Assembly: GCF_964355755.1 (NCBI RefSeq)
Contig: NC_092674.1
Span: 3,043,001-3,107,000 of the forward strand
DNA length: 64,000 nucleotides
From: Antedon mediterranea
Lineage: Eukaryota; Echinodermata; Crinoidea; Comatulida; Antedonidae
Direction of reading: 5' to 3'
Shown here: positions 1-12,865 of the stretch, piece by piece
Layout of the letters: each line of letters begins with the position of its first letter
How positions within the stretch are numbered: the stretch's first letter is position 1
Made by a program: the position numbers and the translations under genes
Notes under the pieces: model-generated
Seen by the model: the letters and a program-made list of their open reading frames with translations, nothing else
Told to the model about the DNA's origin: nothing
Database searches by the model: none

Positions 1-86
1 TAAAATATCTCAGATCCTCATTATCATAAATTTTCTTTTAAAATGCAACCACCAAGGTTTGTGAAACTTGACTGTCTTGGACTTAC

Positions 87-3000
87 TTTTTTATATGGCT
101 CAAATGGTTTTTGTATCCTATCAATACTGACTGTGTTCTGGAACTGACTCTCTTGTTTAAGAGCCAGCCTTAGCGATCTTAGGTTACTTTGCACATCTGA
201 CGTGACCTTCACATCTGGGTCATCCGTAGCATCCAAAAACGTCTCAAACCCTTTGAACTTTTGAGCGACATCTTTGGAAGTTTTACGTATTTTCTCTTTC
301 TTCTTTGGTTTTTTTTTTGTTTGCTTCATCGGTTTTTCTTCCGTGTGTTTCTCCTCCTCTTGATCATCCACCTTTGATCAACAAATAAATTTCCCTATTT
401 AAAATACTGTATTCATTCTCACAACAAGCACCTTCCGAGTTTTAAAGCTAAAACGGTAAGCTAAAGCTCTATTACACTATCAAACATCATAATGTCATAA
501 AAGGGGCACCTCACATTTTGTTGTCACATAAAGTTTGATAGTGTGAACAGAGCTTAAATCACTACTCTTACCTGAGTTAAGAATACAGGTTCATCTAACA
601 GCTCAGTCTTTTGCAAGTTGTCTTCAACATCTTTCTGGCTGCCAAAATTCTCTTCATTCCACGATTTAGTTCGTTCAAATTTATCATCAAAGTTTTCATG
701 GTAACCAGCTGGTTCGGTCTTTGGTCGATCCTTGTCAGAGATTGGTGGAAGAGGTTGATTATCAAACGGTGATCCTTGTCGACTTGGTGGTTTGGGTTCT
801 GGAAGAGCTTTTTGTTTTGGAGGAGCTGCTAGCATGTATTCAACTGGTCTTTTTGGCAGGGGTCTCGCTACTTCTGTTACCTTTCGATGTGATTTCACTG
901 GAACTTTGATGGTAGGCTTCTTACTTGGTTTGTTACCTTTCTGTCTTACCATTTGTATGCCAAGACGATCGCTCAGGTAGCGTTTTAATAAAGGCGGATC
1001 TCCACTTTGTTGTGTGGTGAGTGGGTTATCGTTTATTATTAGTTCTGAGAGTAATGGCCAGGCTGCTACTGCTAACAAGCCTTCCTCATCACAAATCTAC
1101 ATAATAAAAAGCAATTTAAAGGTACTGCAGTTTATCATGATCATTGAATCCAGGGACGGATCCAGCATTATAGATTAGGAGGGGCTAAATATTTCATAAA
1201 TTATAAAAACGATTCGTTGGCTTTAAAAAGACATGGCTGTTAACTTTTAGTGGGTGGGGGGGGGGGGGTTAAACCTGTTTAGCCCCGCCTAAATCCGTGC
1301 CTGGAATATAAATTGTTATTTTTATTATACACCTTGCCTTGCATATGTTTGTTCTGTTTCTGTTTTGCTTGTTAACATCATTAAAGTAGGTAACAAATTA
1401 TATTCTCTCTGAACGAAGTAAAATTGTAGACCATCTAATTAATTTACTTTTGAAGTATTTTGCTTTTTAAAAATATTTATACTCGATACATTAAGAAAAT
1501 GGTTAGAACATCTGCATATCAAGCAGAAGATTTCAGGTTTGAATCTCGGTTGGGGGTGACTTTTTTTTTTGGCTCCTCTTTACACACATACATATTGTAT
1601 TGTATTGTACTATATATTTATTTATGTATGATGATGTGAATAAAGTTGGTAATTTTTCTCATTCTCTCATTTTCCTCATCTCATCGTTTTAAATTAATTA
1701 ATACATTTTCAGTATTAGAATTTGTTCTGTGCCTGTTGTGTTTATATATAATAATGAACCAATTTATCCATAAAAAGATGAAGTGCATGAAAAACAGAGT
1801 GTGTTATCTTGTGTCACATATTCCAGTCCTAATTTCTCTCAAATAATTATCATACCTATAATTACCTTATTAAATGCTAAGCTGAGGTGTTGTAGTTCAG
1901 GAAATGGTGGTGGTAAATCCAGAGGCGGGGGGGTTTTACAATTCGATAATGATGCATCATCCTTGCTCTTGCCTGTGTCAGGAGTTTTACTTCCTCCTCT
2001 GCTCGAAGCACGTCCACTTTTCGGTCTCCGTTTACCAGACTTTGGAGTTGATACTGCGGATGATGTTTCGCTATTAAATCCACTTTTATCCAAAGCTCGT
2101 AAATGCGGAATGGAATATATATCATTTTTGTCTAAATTCAAACGCTTCAATCTACATTAAAACAATTTTCAGATTTTAGACTCAAAATAATCAAATAGGA
2201 AAATGGAGGGGTTTTGGTGTTGTAAATGGATGAGAGTGAATATATCAAAATATGTATTTGGGGTGGAGTTGAATTTGAGAACTTATAAAGCTAGTTGACA
2301 AAAGAGTGTGATATACCCAAATATGGTAGTGATATGATAAGTTTGATAGAGTAGACAGAGCTTTAGAATTTGTTCTCAAGTTCAATTCTTTTTAAAGATA
2401 GTGCAGACATAGACAGGATTTGAACCTAATACTCTGGCATCAGTAGCCGAGCATCTAAGCGATCAAATGTCACTGGAATCATTAAATTAGTAACAATTGT
2501 GCTTACTTTTTAAGACTGGCTAAACTTGCAAATGTGGTAATATCAGTCAGTTTGTTGTCATCAAGAAAAAGAATTTCAAGATTGTCAAATCTAGGAAGTA
2601 ATGCTGGCTCATTATTTCTGCAAAAAAAAATTAATAAAATAAAAAGCAAATCCTCTCTTCTTATCAAACACAATGAAATAAACAAATGATTTATACAGTA
2701 TTACTTTAAGGCAGCAACCAAATCTAATCAATGAATAATAGTGATGAAACTGTAGCCTGGTGGTGATATACAGTACATCGTTACCAAGTTCTAATGTTCA
2801 GACTGGTGCCACTGTTGCATCTTGCACCCACCCAAGGGGCTGACATCAACAGTAATTGATTGATATTGACAAATTACTGATAACATCAACCCTTGAGTAG
2901 GTACAAAAAAACGACGCTCATTTCACGAAGACAGGAGATGAGATGGACCAGTACACCAGGGTAACTCTTCCGAAAGATGCCGTTGGTTCTTCAAAGTGCA

Positions 3001-6000
3001 CACAAGATGTGTACCCTGGACTTCCAGTTTTAAGCTGAGATGTCTATCACCTGAACTATAGCAGTGGAGAGCCTTGAAACCGTGTCAATGTATGGCTGTG
3101 GTTTAAATGCTCAGCCTCTTGACTTGAAAGAAACTAGCTAACACTTTCCTGCAAAACCAAAGACCGGAACAATTATGAAAACTTACTCGACTTCAATTGT
3201 GTGTGGACGGGCCATCTCTCCTGGAAGACTTCTAATCTGGTTGCCCGTCAGGTAGAGCACCTTAAGTTTTGGAAGAACACCAATTTTAAGAACATCATCA
3301 GGAGACAAGTTGTTGTACGAAACATCAAGCACCTAAGTTTACAAAAAAAAGATATTGAACAAAGAAAGAAGAAAAATAATACTGAATACATACTGAACCT
3401 ATAAATGGAAATATAGCAGTATGAAGAAATACATCACACATTGCATAAACAAAATTTAATTACTGCAGTGACTGCAGTAGAATAATTTTTACATGGTCCC
3501 TTAATTAAAAAAAAAAATTACATAATGTAAATGTGATTTACCTCCAAGAAAGGAAAGTCTTCTAATTGAATTTTCACATTTCTTATTGCATTCAGTGGCA
3601 GCTCCAACTCTCTTAGAATAGGAAAATCACTGAAACATTCTGAATATAAAAAAACAACACATAAACGTTAACAAAGTACTATCAATATTTGATACTAATA
3701 TAAAATGTCTGTGTCTATTTCAAACACTACTAGTACTATGATTAAATAGTTACTGTAGCGTACAATGCAAACTCATACAATTGTTGCTATGGACACAACT
3801 TAACATAATGTACTACCTGGTTACCAGGATGTTAAACACACGCCTATGCGATGTATATAAAGCTTTGTCTACACTATCAAATTTTATGTGACAAAAAAAT
3901 GTGATGTGCCCATATATGGACATTATGATGTCATATCACTACCATATTTGGGCACGTCACACTTTTTTTTGTCAAACTAATTTGATAGTGTAGAAAAGCT
4001 AAGTTATGTGAACCACATCAAACAATGTTGCCACAAATTATGTTTCACAATCGCAGAGATATAAATTATTACTTATATTTTTTTTTGTATTCAAAAAATA
4101 TTCTGAAAATGTGGTCAGGGTGATGAAAATTAAATGTTCAGAATTTGTTTAAAATAGCAAATATAGTATTTAGTACTTGTTGTATATTTAAATAAAGTCA
4201 CCATTAGAATGATTATGCTTTAATCTCAGCCTTACGCCTGATGATTGAAGAGAGATTTTTATCTTCTTCATGAAATTCAATTCAATTCAACTTTATTTAT
4301 TCATAGAGGCCCAGATCAACCAACACATAATTGTTCTTCTGTGGGCCCTGTGGGGACGTGCATCAACCAAAAATACAATACAATTTCAACAATGTTTTTA
4401 CAATATTATGTACAGTATATAAATATATATATATATTTCAAAATTTCTAATAAAGTTTATGTTTAAATGATTATATTGTCGTAGAAATATAGAAATATAG
4501 AAATATAGAAATATAGTATGTAGAGTGCAATAGAATGCACGCATAGACAATTTTAACTTTATTCAATGACTTGTATTTAAACTAGCTATTCAGTTTTATA
4601 CTGAATAATTAGCAACTTTGGAATCAAATCATTAAAGAAAATCATTTTATTTATGACTTTGTCAATACAAAACACCTCAATACTTAATTATCAAACAGAG
4701 GTCCATTATATACACTCTTGCAATAAAATAACTATAAACTTTTGATACGTTCGATGACTTGCATATTTGCATGATTAAGTAAGCGCCAATTGTGATTTCA
4801 AAAACCGCTTCGGTTGTAAGCTCTCTAATCATTAAAAAGCAAACTATTTTTAGATATGATAATCATTAAGGAAATTTTGCAAATTAAACAATATTCTAGA
4901 GAAGCCACAACAAAGTTTAAGGCTTCTGTGTTATTACTATATTCATTCACAAGATCCATGTAGGGGGCCTAGTTGATAGGTAATTAATTTTACTCCTTGG
5001 ATACAGAAACTGGAACAACCTGGTGAACAATATATTTGAATGCTATTGATAGAAAGCATCTTTTATTTTTAGACCTCCTTGAAGAGAAGCAGGAGGCTTG
5101 TTTACGAGTAAGGTATTAAAATGATGGTAATTGACATGATTGGACAATGTGCGTTTTTTGCAGCCTACAAAATTATCCGAGTACAGTACAACACATATAA
5201 TACCGCATTTGACCAAGGGGGTCCTGGATGCGATATTTCTTTTCGTACATAAGTTGGGGACCCCTCGTGAAACGTCACACAATAAACATGAATATTCATT
5301 AGTCATATCCATAAGGTGTGACGTAAGAATTGAGCTAACTACAATTCGCTAATGCAAACGATTTCTGTCGAGCCGTCTGTGTAGTCGAGTGGATAAGACT
5401 ATGGACTTTACATGTCGATGTATGGGGTTCGACTCCCATGAGCTACCTCTTTTTGCTTTATAGTGAGAGAGCGATTATTCAGAGGGTTAGGTTTAGTTAT
5501 ATTTAGAAAGTAGTTCGGCTATCTTTCACATGGGATCCCCAACTTATGTACGAAAAAAAAAATCGCGTCCTGGATATGTAATTAGGGAGTGGGATTTATA
5601 TTTGGATTTTATTAACAATAAAATTGAGTAAAGTATTGTGTCCACATTATATTTTCATCAGAACAGAAAACAACAATGTCAACAAGACATTTTAAGGCAG
5701 TTTGCCTATTTATGAAATGCCTCACAATCGTTATTTTAACTCAAAAGTTTGGTGGAATCATACATGATTTATCTAATATATAATATTTAATATTTTTAAA
5801 AGGTTTATGAAACATAAAATAAAGCTCTGTCTGCACTATCACAGAATTTATGTGACAAAATAATTTGATGTGGCCATATATTTATTATTATTATTATTAT
5901 TATTATATTTATTTATTTATTTATTTATTTATTTTATTTTATTTCCAAACCCAACCAACAGCAAAAAGAAATTCGCCAATAACACAATGATGTCATATCA

Positions 6001-6074
6001 CTACTATATACTACATCATTGTGTTATTGGCGAATTTCTTTTTGCTGTTGGTTGGGTTTGGAAATAAAATAAAA

Positions 6075-6149
<75 letters not shown>

Positions 6150-7478
6150 TATGGCCACATCAAATTATTTTGTCACATAAATTCTGTGATAGTGCAGACA
6201 AATATTATGTGGGCACATCACACTTTTTTGTCAGTTGGTTTGTTAGCTTGATATGATAGTGTGGACAGAGATAAAGAAGCTGTTGTTACCTAAGCTGAGC
6301 AGGTTCTCTCCTGCATTCACATACGCCACATTATCAAACAGAGCAAAATCTTCTGATTTGACATCGGTCAATTCTTGACCTGCTATGTTAACAGAACAAA
6401 GGTCAGAAGGGTCTCCAACTGCGCAATGTTTCATCTATGTATAAATATAAAAGTTGTTAAATCATTTTATGTATGAAAAGCACAACATGCTAAATATTGC
6501 TGTAATGTATTATTTTAAATTTCAGAAGAGAAAAAAAAGTTTAAAATATAAATAATTAGATTAATATTATATTCAAACTTTTTTTGTAAAATTATTTGTT
6601 ATAAATAAATTCAAGATATCGTTGATTGGATTGGTTGGTCAAATAAATCATTTTTATTAAATTTTTATTAGGTTGTGTTAGATAAATTAAAAAAAAAATT
6701 AATTCAGGAACTAACCAAAAAGAAGCCATCAAGTATGCCCTCACTGACACCATCTTCCTGGTGTATTTCAGTGTGTCCCTTCCATCGTTCTTTAGTTTCT
6801 TTTTCTTTTCGTTCTTTTTTTATCTGTTCATATGTTTTTGGCGTCGGGCAGAGTAGCGCTTGGAACGTTCTACGTTGCTCTGCTTTGTGAGCCACGTACC
6901 ATGCACCGGAAGCTACTGGAGATAATAATAATAAAACCATCATGAAATTGATAGAGAAGAAAAGAATGTTTGCTCCAATTCAACTATTATTTATTAAATA
7001 TTATTAATTTAAATTACTATCATTTTACATTTATCATAGTAAACATTAGGCCTATATTTAAACTAAAGTAAACATTGCATATCAAGGCCTTCCTCTATCC
7101 TCTTCTCTCAGAGCTAGTCCCAGTGGTGGCTTAAACAGGACAAACTCAACATTAAAGATCTTTTATCCTTCCTGGTTGTTTGGTACAAACAAATCAAAAC
7201 ACAAATACATACTGAGGCCCTACTACTACTACTACTACTAGCCTATACAGGGTATACAAAATCAACAGCAGCAGCAGCAGGCGCGCGTAGCCTACATTTT
7301 TTGCGTACAGACGGCTACGTTACTCTGAAAATCAATTGAAAAATACATTTTATAAGTTGAACAATATATATCATTACTTACCATCATCAACTCCTTTTAA
7401 TATTGTTCGAACAGGGAAGCAATTGCCGACAAAATAGCCAGTGCCTTCATCTAATTTGACGCCAGCAGGCACCGCCAT
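87..7478 (-). CDS. XRRA1: XRRA1 homologue (leucine-rich-repeat protein), 3' end outside window
   Basis: Exons read 7478-7382, 6915-6716, 6434-6290, 3639-3542, 3332-3187, 2617-2507, 2151-1866, 1096-572 and 371-87. They join in one frame for 631 codons, and a good GTAAGT donor at 86 shows the gene continues beyond the left edge. The start ATG at 7478 opens MAVPAGVKLDEGTGYFVGNC, which resembles the XRRA1 N-terminus (KLDDG..Y..NCFP). Leucine-rich repeats lie at about residues 120-275, including LRELELPLNAIRNV and KLKVLYLTGNQIRSLPGEM, both characteristic of XRRA1. Residues from about 280 to 360 are a basic Ser/Pro-rich insert, followed by a low-complexity C-terminal half. XRRA1 was named for X-ray resistance in human cells; its biochemical role is poorly defined. 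Introns 3, 5 and 8 hold family A MITEs. Family identity is strong by recall; exon edges are from splice consensus only. Confidence 0.85.
463..555. mobile_element. MITE family A, 5'-damaged copy
   Basis: The end GATAGTGTGAACAGAGCTTA is intact and the opposite end is degraded. Starts 17 bases into the intron after XRRA1 exon 8. Confidence 0.75.
1151..1303. mobile_element. Short hAT-like MITE
   Basis: Left end CAGGGACGGATCCAG pairs with right end CTAAATCCGTGCCTG as imperfect terminal inverted repeats around about 150 bp with a poly-G run. Located in XRRA1 intron 7. Target duplication is unclear. Confidence 0.55.
1498..1555 (+). repeat. tRNA-like SINE head
   Basis: Contains a TGGTTAGAACA A-box-like segment, a perfect 5-bp anticodon-type stem (TCTGC/GCAGA) and B-box-like GGTTTGAATCTC at 1536-1547. 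No acceptor stem forms, so it is probably a SINE fragment rather than a tRNA gene. Confidence 0.5.
2287..2365. mobile_element. MITE family A, internally deleted copy
   Basis: Both ends recognisable (AAAGCTAGTTGACAAAAG; GAGTAGACAGAGCTTTA) with most of the centre lost. XRRA1 intron 6. Confidence 0.7.
2410..2466 (-). repeat. tRNA-like SINE head
   Basis: Minus strand carries B box AGGTTCAAATCCT (2427-2415) with an upstream A-box-like TTAGATGCTCGG. No acceptor stem is evident. In XRRA1 intron 6. Confidence 0.5.
3859..4001. mobile_element. MITE family A copy
   Basis: AAAGCTTTGTCTACACTATC to GATAGTGTAGAAAAGCT, full length. XRRA1 intron 3. Confidence 0.85.
4271..4380. repeat. Probable LINE 3'-end fragment
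   Basis: AATTCAATTCAATTCAAC then TTTATTTATTC and a unique block, the same layout as the insert at 42434-42567. No ORF. XRRA1 intron 3. Confidence 0.4.
5371..5448 (+). repeat. tRNA-like sequence (SINE head or tRNA pseudogene)
   Basis: A box TAGTCGAGTGG, D stem AGTC/GACT, a loop reading TTTACAT (would-be anticodon TAC) and a perfect B box GGTTCGACTCC at 5426-5436 with T stem ATGGG/CCCAT. The acceptor arms do not pair, which argues against a functional tRNA. Confidence 0.55.
5821..6272. mobile_element. MITE family A rearranged into a long palindrome
   Basis: Contains family A ends plus a foreign (AAT)n/(AAAT)n segment present in both orientations. Positions 5828-6200 form a near-perfect 373-bp palindrome centred near 6014, with the GCCAATAACACAATGATGT arm mirrored. 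Ends 17 bases from the donor of XRRA1 exon 3. Confidence 0.85.
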
Positions 7479-10289
7479 TACATCCTCAACAACCACGGCC
7501 GGCAGCAGCAACCGTAACTGCGATCTTTTTGTTTACACGTCGCCATGGAAACTGCCGGGAGTTTATGATCATTGTTTACATTGTCACACTAAATTCCCAT
7601 TCTACTCTACTCTCTATTATGATTATATCGAGGAAATACAGTCAAAAGAAAATAATTGTATGTTAAGATTAAGAACATTTATTCTTCACAAACATTTACT
7701 TATCGCTGTAGCAAACAAAGGGAGGTAGGCTAGGCCTATTATTATGAATCTTTCTTTGGAGAAAAATCAAATCTATTATTATTTATAATTTAGTATTATA
7801 ATTAAGTTTACCATTTACCAGGGAGTTATTATACTAAGTACATTAAAAAAAATAGATACATTTTTATTTTATTTGTTTTTAATCAATAATGTCCACTTTA
7901 TTATTATAGACGTAACATGCCACTGTTATACCTCCCCCACCCTAATGTATGTTTAATTACTATTGATTATTTTACTTTTTAAAATAAAATGAAGGAGAAA
8001 ATATGTGTATTTTTTTTTGTGAGTAGCGACAGTAGGCCTACACAGATACTGTATTTATTCGAATAAACGCTTCCCTCATAATTTTTTATTTCCTCGAATA
8101 AAACCTCGCCACATAAATACTCAATATTGTATTACAACACATTTCTATTTGTTTGTAGTAGAATTCATTAGTATGATGACATGATGATGAAAAGCATTGT
8201 GATTGAATTTTTACTGTATTTTACTTCTCGATATTAATTTATATAGGTCTGCTGCAGCTTGTTTGTTTATCTGTAGGGGTGGGGGTATTTATTTGATTAT
8301 ACCTACCAGGCCCGTAGCCAGGGGGGGTTTTTATGGTTCGGGCGAACCCCCCCTTTACAGCGAACCCCCCTTAACCGACTGCGAACCCCCATCCCCGACA
8401 TGCCCAATACCTCACCCTCATCTCCGAAAATCGTCCAAATACGTGCCCCACAGTACAAAAAGTTGTTCGTAAATTGAAAAATTCGTAAACTCGTTCGGAA
8501 TAACTCATACAGTACCTTCTTCCCTGTATGAGCGTACTTCGAGCAATACGTGTCTGTAAATTTCTAAGAGTTGCAAATGAATTGCCGATTTAAACCTGAA
8601 AAATAAATGTTTGGTCCCTGCATGTAACATGATATAGACGCGTCTCACAGCGAGCTGGGGCACGAACGATTCGTACAAAGGACAGCATGCATAAAGTATA
8701 TAGCCTTCCGACATACATCAGTAGTATTTATGTGTGGCTATGAAGTATAATGTATCATAGAGGATTATAGTGAATGTTAATATTTTACACTATAATATCT
8801 ATGGTATCATGTACTGTAGTTCACATTATGGCATCCGATTATTTTTTTCTAGACCACCAGCCGATACGTACTCAAATGTATCAATATCACCTATTTACAT
8901 TGGCATATTTAATTTCCTCAACAAATTGCTGTAAATAAATATTATAGATAGAGCTATAAAAAGAATTGCATTTGCCTTCACCCAGTGTGCTTTTTTCGGG
9001 GCTTCTCCTAGACGTACGTTCGCATTGAACTTGAACGCAAAACAAAATACCGAGTAAATGATCAAACAATCGGCGGTTCCGCACACAGAGCACGCGCATC
9101 TAACATACGGCAACAAAAATGTTATCGTTTAAATAGTCCACGAGTCCAAGTACGACCGTTTTGCTCATTGGTAGCATGCTGCATGAGAGTGTCTTTTCCG
9201 GCCATCTAGGGGTGTCATTTAACCAAATTCGCTTCACCTCAGGCCCCACCCCAGGGGGGGGGGGTGACCCAAATACTTAGTGTCCGAACCCCCCCTTGAC
9301 AGATCCTGGCTACGGCCCTGCCTACACATGTTACCATTTACACCCACAAAAATAAACGACTCCCTCGAATAAATTCATTTCCCCCACCCCCTCCCCACCT
9401 AAAAACTCCTGAACAATATCCAGGGGCGTTTATACGGTACAGAATTTAAATAAAGTTGAGTGACAAAACAATGTGTATTATTATGTGTATATCATTGTTT
9501 TCTTTATATTATTAATCTTACTTACAATAATTATGGACATACATAATTAATTAAATTAACCGAAGTTAGGTCTCATGGACGTCGTGTACGTAGGATTTAT
9601 GATAAAAAGTTTGTCGAAAGAGGGCGTAATTTGACAACGTGTTGTTGCTACGCGTAAATAAACATTGATTACTGATAAGAAACGATCCTTCTGTCAGACG
9701 GCGAAAATTGACTAAAATACCCCATAAAACTCAACCTGTAATAAGAGAAACTGGTTAGTAGATATTTAATGATTATCAATGACCCAATTAATAAAGTTAG
9801 TCTAGTATAGTAAGATAGAGTAAGCCTAACCTCGGCCTACTAGGATTATCCCCAGCCAGTTTGAAGTTTGGCGAGGTATTGAGTGTAGTACTATTAGTAT
9901 TTTTATGGTGTCATTCACACAAAGAATGACATCACATTATTTGACAGGGCAGAGGGTCAGTAGTGGTGACACACCTCAACGACACACGAAGAGTGCACTG
10001 CCTGCAGCTGTCCGATCCTGAATACTGACACATAGTATAGCATAGGTTTGTGAGATTTTAGGTTTGTACATTCTTTCTCCTTATAGGCCCTATTTAATTT
10101 TAATTAACAATACAATTAATATTACAGTAAATTAATATGACGGATGGTTATTATTTTGATAAAATTATTAATTATTATGGCATTATTAATATTATATTTA
10201 CAGAAGCAACATATAATGAAGAAGCACTAACAGTCATACACGAATGATTCAATTAAAAAAAAGATTATCAAAGTTGGGGCTGACTGAGA
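7479..10289. other. Divergent spacer, XRRA1 to coiled-coil gene
   Basis: Holds the 8307-9320 hAT-like element and AT-rich sequence with CAG and ACT microsatellites on the XRRA1 side. Both promoters must lie here or in 5' UTR introns. No exons seen. Confidence 0.6.
8307..9320. mobile_element. hAT-like element related to the 16863-18792 copy
   Basis: Ends CAGGCCCGTAGCCAGG and CCTGGCTACGGCCCTG are inverted repeats, and CCTAC flanks both sides. Its interior shares blocks with the 1.9-kb element, including GATTCGTACAAAG and a later AGCC(T/C)TCCGAC. It lies in the spacer between XRRA1 and the coiled-coil gene. No ORF was recognised. Confidence 0.75.
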
Positions 10290-12226
10290 ATGTCTACCCG
10301 GCCTGTCCGCCCAATTCGTGATCCGATTGAAACGCTTGAACGCATTCTTCAGCGCACTACACTTAATACTCAGCAGGCAACTCATGAGAATATCAGTGGT
10401 AAACACTTTATTGTTATTCTTTTCGATTTTAAAGTTCTTGATTTTAAAAGATACCCAATCCACTGACCGATTGAGCTCTGTCAACACTATCAGTATCAAA
10501 CTAGTTTGACAAAAAAAGTATGATGTGCCCAATGGTAGTGATATCACCAAATATGGTATGGTAGTGATATGACATCATCGTGTCCATGGGCACATCACAT
10601 AAAGTTTGATAGTGTACACAAAGCTTTACTCTAGGCTACATGACTGCCCAACTGTAACAAAACCCATTGGGCCGAGACTAATATACCTTATTAAAATAGA
10701 AATATTCTTTTATTAGATGTCGGTGGAAATATATACAGTTGTGCATCAGAAGCAGCAAGACTAGACAAAGAAGGTGCAGTAAAGAAAGCTATAGCAGAGA
10801 CGCAAGGAAAGGCAGAAAAACAGTACAGAGATGCTTTGTGCTTAGCAAGAGAAGAATCAAACAAACAGCTCAAAAACTCCCTTGAAGATGCAAGAAAAGT
10901 ACAACATCACAGTGTCTTTAGCTTTATAAGAGAATTTAGTCTACAAAACACATTTTTCTGGTTATCAAAGGGTAGAGTCATTGCCCAAAAAACCTTGACA
11001 CCTAAAACCAGACTTTTTAAGCTGCAGTGGCCGTATTCACCATTCACACTTAGGCTAAGGGAAACGCTTACCCTTAAAATAAAAATCTCCTATCTAAGAT
11101 ATCAACACATTTTATTTTCTCCTCTTAGGCAGCACAACAACAAGCATCTCGGGTCGCCCGCTCACGTGACATTTTAGAAGAGGAGCGTATAAAGAAATTG
11201 ACGCAGAAGCTGACAAAAGTCAAAGAAGAAGCTTTGCACTCTCAGTGGGAAGAATGCGAGAAGATGCGTTTGAAAGCAGTTGCAGACGGGGTTGCAGAAA
11301 CAACTCGTCGTTTGCATAATCAATTTGCGTTGGAAAAAGAATTAGCTGTTGCAGATGCTTTGAGGGTAGCAAGGGTAAGCTGATAGAAGATGTTTCCTTT
11401 CTTATGATTATTTGATTTATTTCAAACCTTTTATTCTTCGATTTTTTTACTTTACCTCCCAAAAGAAAATTAGTTTTAGAGATTGCTAATGTATAATATA
11501 ATGTTAATCAAATTATTTTCTTATTAGGATAAATTTGAGATTCGCTTGGCTGATTCAATTGCATCGACAAAAGCAGAGTGCGAGAGAATGGCCGCCGCAG
11601 AGGCAGCCCGTGTTGCTAAACTACACAAAGCGGAATGTGATAGACTTGAAGACATGTAAGTATGGTATGAAAGCAGGTCGTAGCAATAACAAAATTTCAC
11701 CTCTTCATAAAATCAAGGCTATGCCCCGCCCACCCACCATCCCAGAAAAAATTACCCAATTCCTCGGTTAATTTTAAAACGATATCTTTTTATTACACAG
11801 AATTGTAGATTTGCGCAGAGAACTGCATGATGAAGTCCAAGCTCGACTTCTTGTACAATCTGACTTTAGGGTAAGTATTAGTAGCCAACACAGTCCTATT
11901 ATTAACCCTTCTTAGTGATCTTTAAATGAATATGGTATTTAATAAGGAAAGAAATTTTTTTTTAATTTGTTGTCCCAAAATAGGCAATGCAGAGAGATTA
12001 CAAACGGTTCCTGGATTTCACCGACGGCAAGTACCATTCCGATTACCTGCTTAAACTGAGGAAACACGGAATGAAGTTTGATAAGAACTGGGAAAGGAGA
12101 GAGAGTGAAGAAGTGACCATGTTCCCAATTCCTACGGTTCTTGCACATTGCCAGCGAAAGAATGGAGTGAATAAGGAAAGTAAAGAAAAACCAAAAACAC
12201 TCAGCTTTGCTCCTCCGATAAAGTAA
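10290..12226 (+). CDS. Coiled-coil protein, possibly C6orf163-like, 325 aa
   Basis: Six exons, 10290-10398, 10717-10898, 11129-11374, 11528-11655, 11801-11870 and 11984-12226, join in frame to 325 codons plus stop. The ATG at 10290 has an in-frame TGA three codons upstream (10281). The protein is almost entirely charged Ala/Glu/Lys/Arg heptad-like helix, for example ECEKMRLKAVADGVAE at about residues 133-148. Its C-terminus contains DYKRFLDFTDGKYHSDYLLK. The length (human C6orf163 is about 329 aa), the coiled coil and a similar C-terminal aromatic and acidic patch suggest C6orf163, but similarity is weak and other coiled-coil families are possible. No enzymatic domain, signal peptide or membrane segment is visible. 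It is divergent from XRRA1 (2.8 kb between start codons) and tail to tail with CUL3. Intron 2 ends beside a partial family C MITE (11024-11100). Confidence 0.72.
10473..10627. mobile_element. MITE family A copy
   Basis: GAGCTCTGTCAACACTATC to TGTACACAAAGCTTTA, in intron 1 of the coiled-coil gene. Confidence 0.8.
11024..11100. mobile_element. MITE family C, partial copy
   Basis: Begins AGTGGCCGTATTCACC like the copy at 12706 but lacks the opposite end. It ends about 30 bases before the acceptor of exon 3 of the coiled-coil gene. Confidence 0.5.
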
Positions 12227-12338
12227 ACCGTTTTGTTTGTTGTTTTGGTTGGAATGCTTTTTCAGACGAGATACTGTACTCACGCAATGCACAACGAATG
12301 TGCGTTAACCAATCAGAAGCGCCAGTCCTTACATTGTG

Positions 12339-12417
12339 CTCAGGTGGGAACCAAGCCTTAGTAGTTATAGGGTACGTACTTACATTGTGCCCAGGTGGGA
12401 ACCAAGCTTTAGTAGTT
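12339..12417. mobile_element. MITE family B, two half copies
   Basis: CAGGTGGGAACCAAGC occurs twice in tandem, each with the TTACATTGTG(C/T) flank; the opposite ends are missing. Confidence 0.6.
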
Positions 12418-12705
12418 AACAACAGTTTTGTTTTAGTGTCATTAGTAGTGGTAGTTACATGGCTATATTGAATACAATAGCTTTTGATCTTTTCATCAAT
12501 ATATATAAATATTTGTATGTGGTAAATAATCATTACCTATTTACTTTTCAATGACAAACATTCCAGTTTGACCTTTGTAATCGCTTTGTGCAGTCAGGCG
12601 GATCCAGGGGCACGCTCCTCCTTTGATAGCTGCAATATGAACTATTTTTTGATATATATTTTTTACAGACTATTAATATCATTATGTTAGCGTCTACAAT
12701 ATCAT

Positions 12706-12865
12706 GTGGCCGTATTCACCAATCACACTTAAGTGAGATATTTCCCTTAAATATTAAGTATTTCACTTAACTCAATAAATGTTTAATCATTCATAATTTT
12801 ATTGTCATTGCATTTTAAAATGTTATTGGTGCTTCCCTTAGCAGCCCAATGTGAATACGGCCACT
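12706..12865. mobile_element. MITE family C, full copy
   Basis: GTGGCCGTATTCACC at the left and GTGAATACGGCCAC at the right form terminal inverted repeats around an AT-rich centre. It sits downstream of the coiled-coil gene and supplies an AATAAA at 12774. A partial copy is in that gene's intron 2. Confidence 0.65.

Noticed and set aside
5371-5448. Functional tRNA gene (Val-like TAC anticodon)
   Set aside because: A and B boxes are good but the acceptor arms do not pair, so it is kept as a tRNA-like repeat.
7441-7728. 95-codon plus-strand frame near XRRA1 exon 1
   Set aside because: It is antisense to XRRA1 exon 1, whose N-terminal match is convincing.
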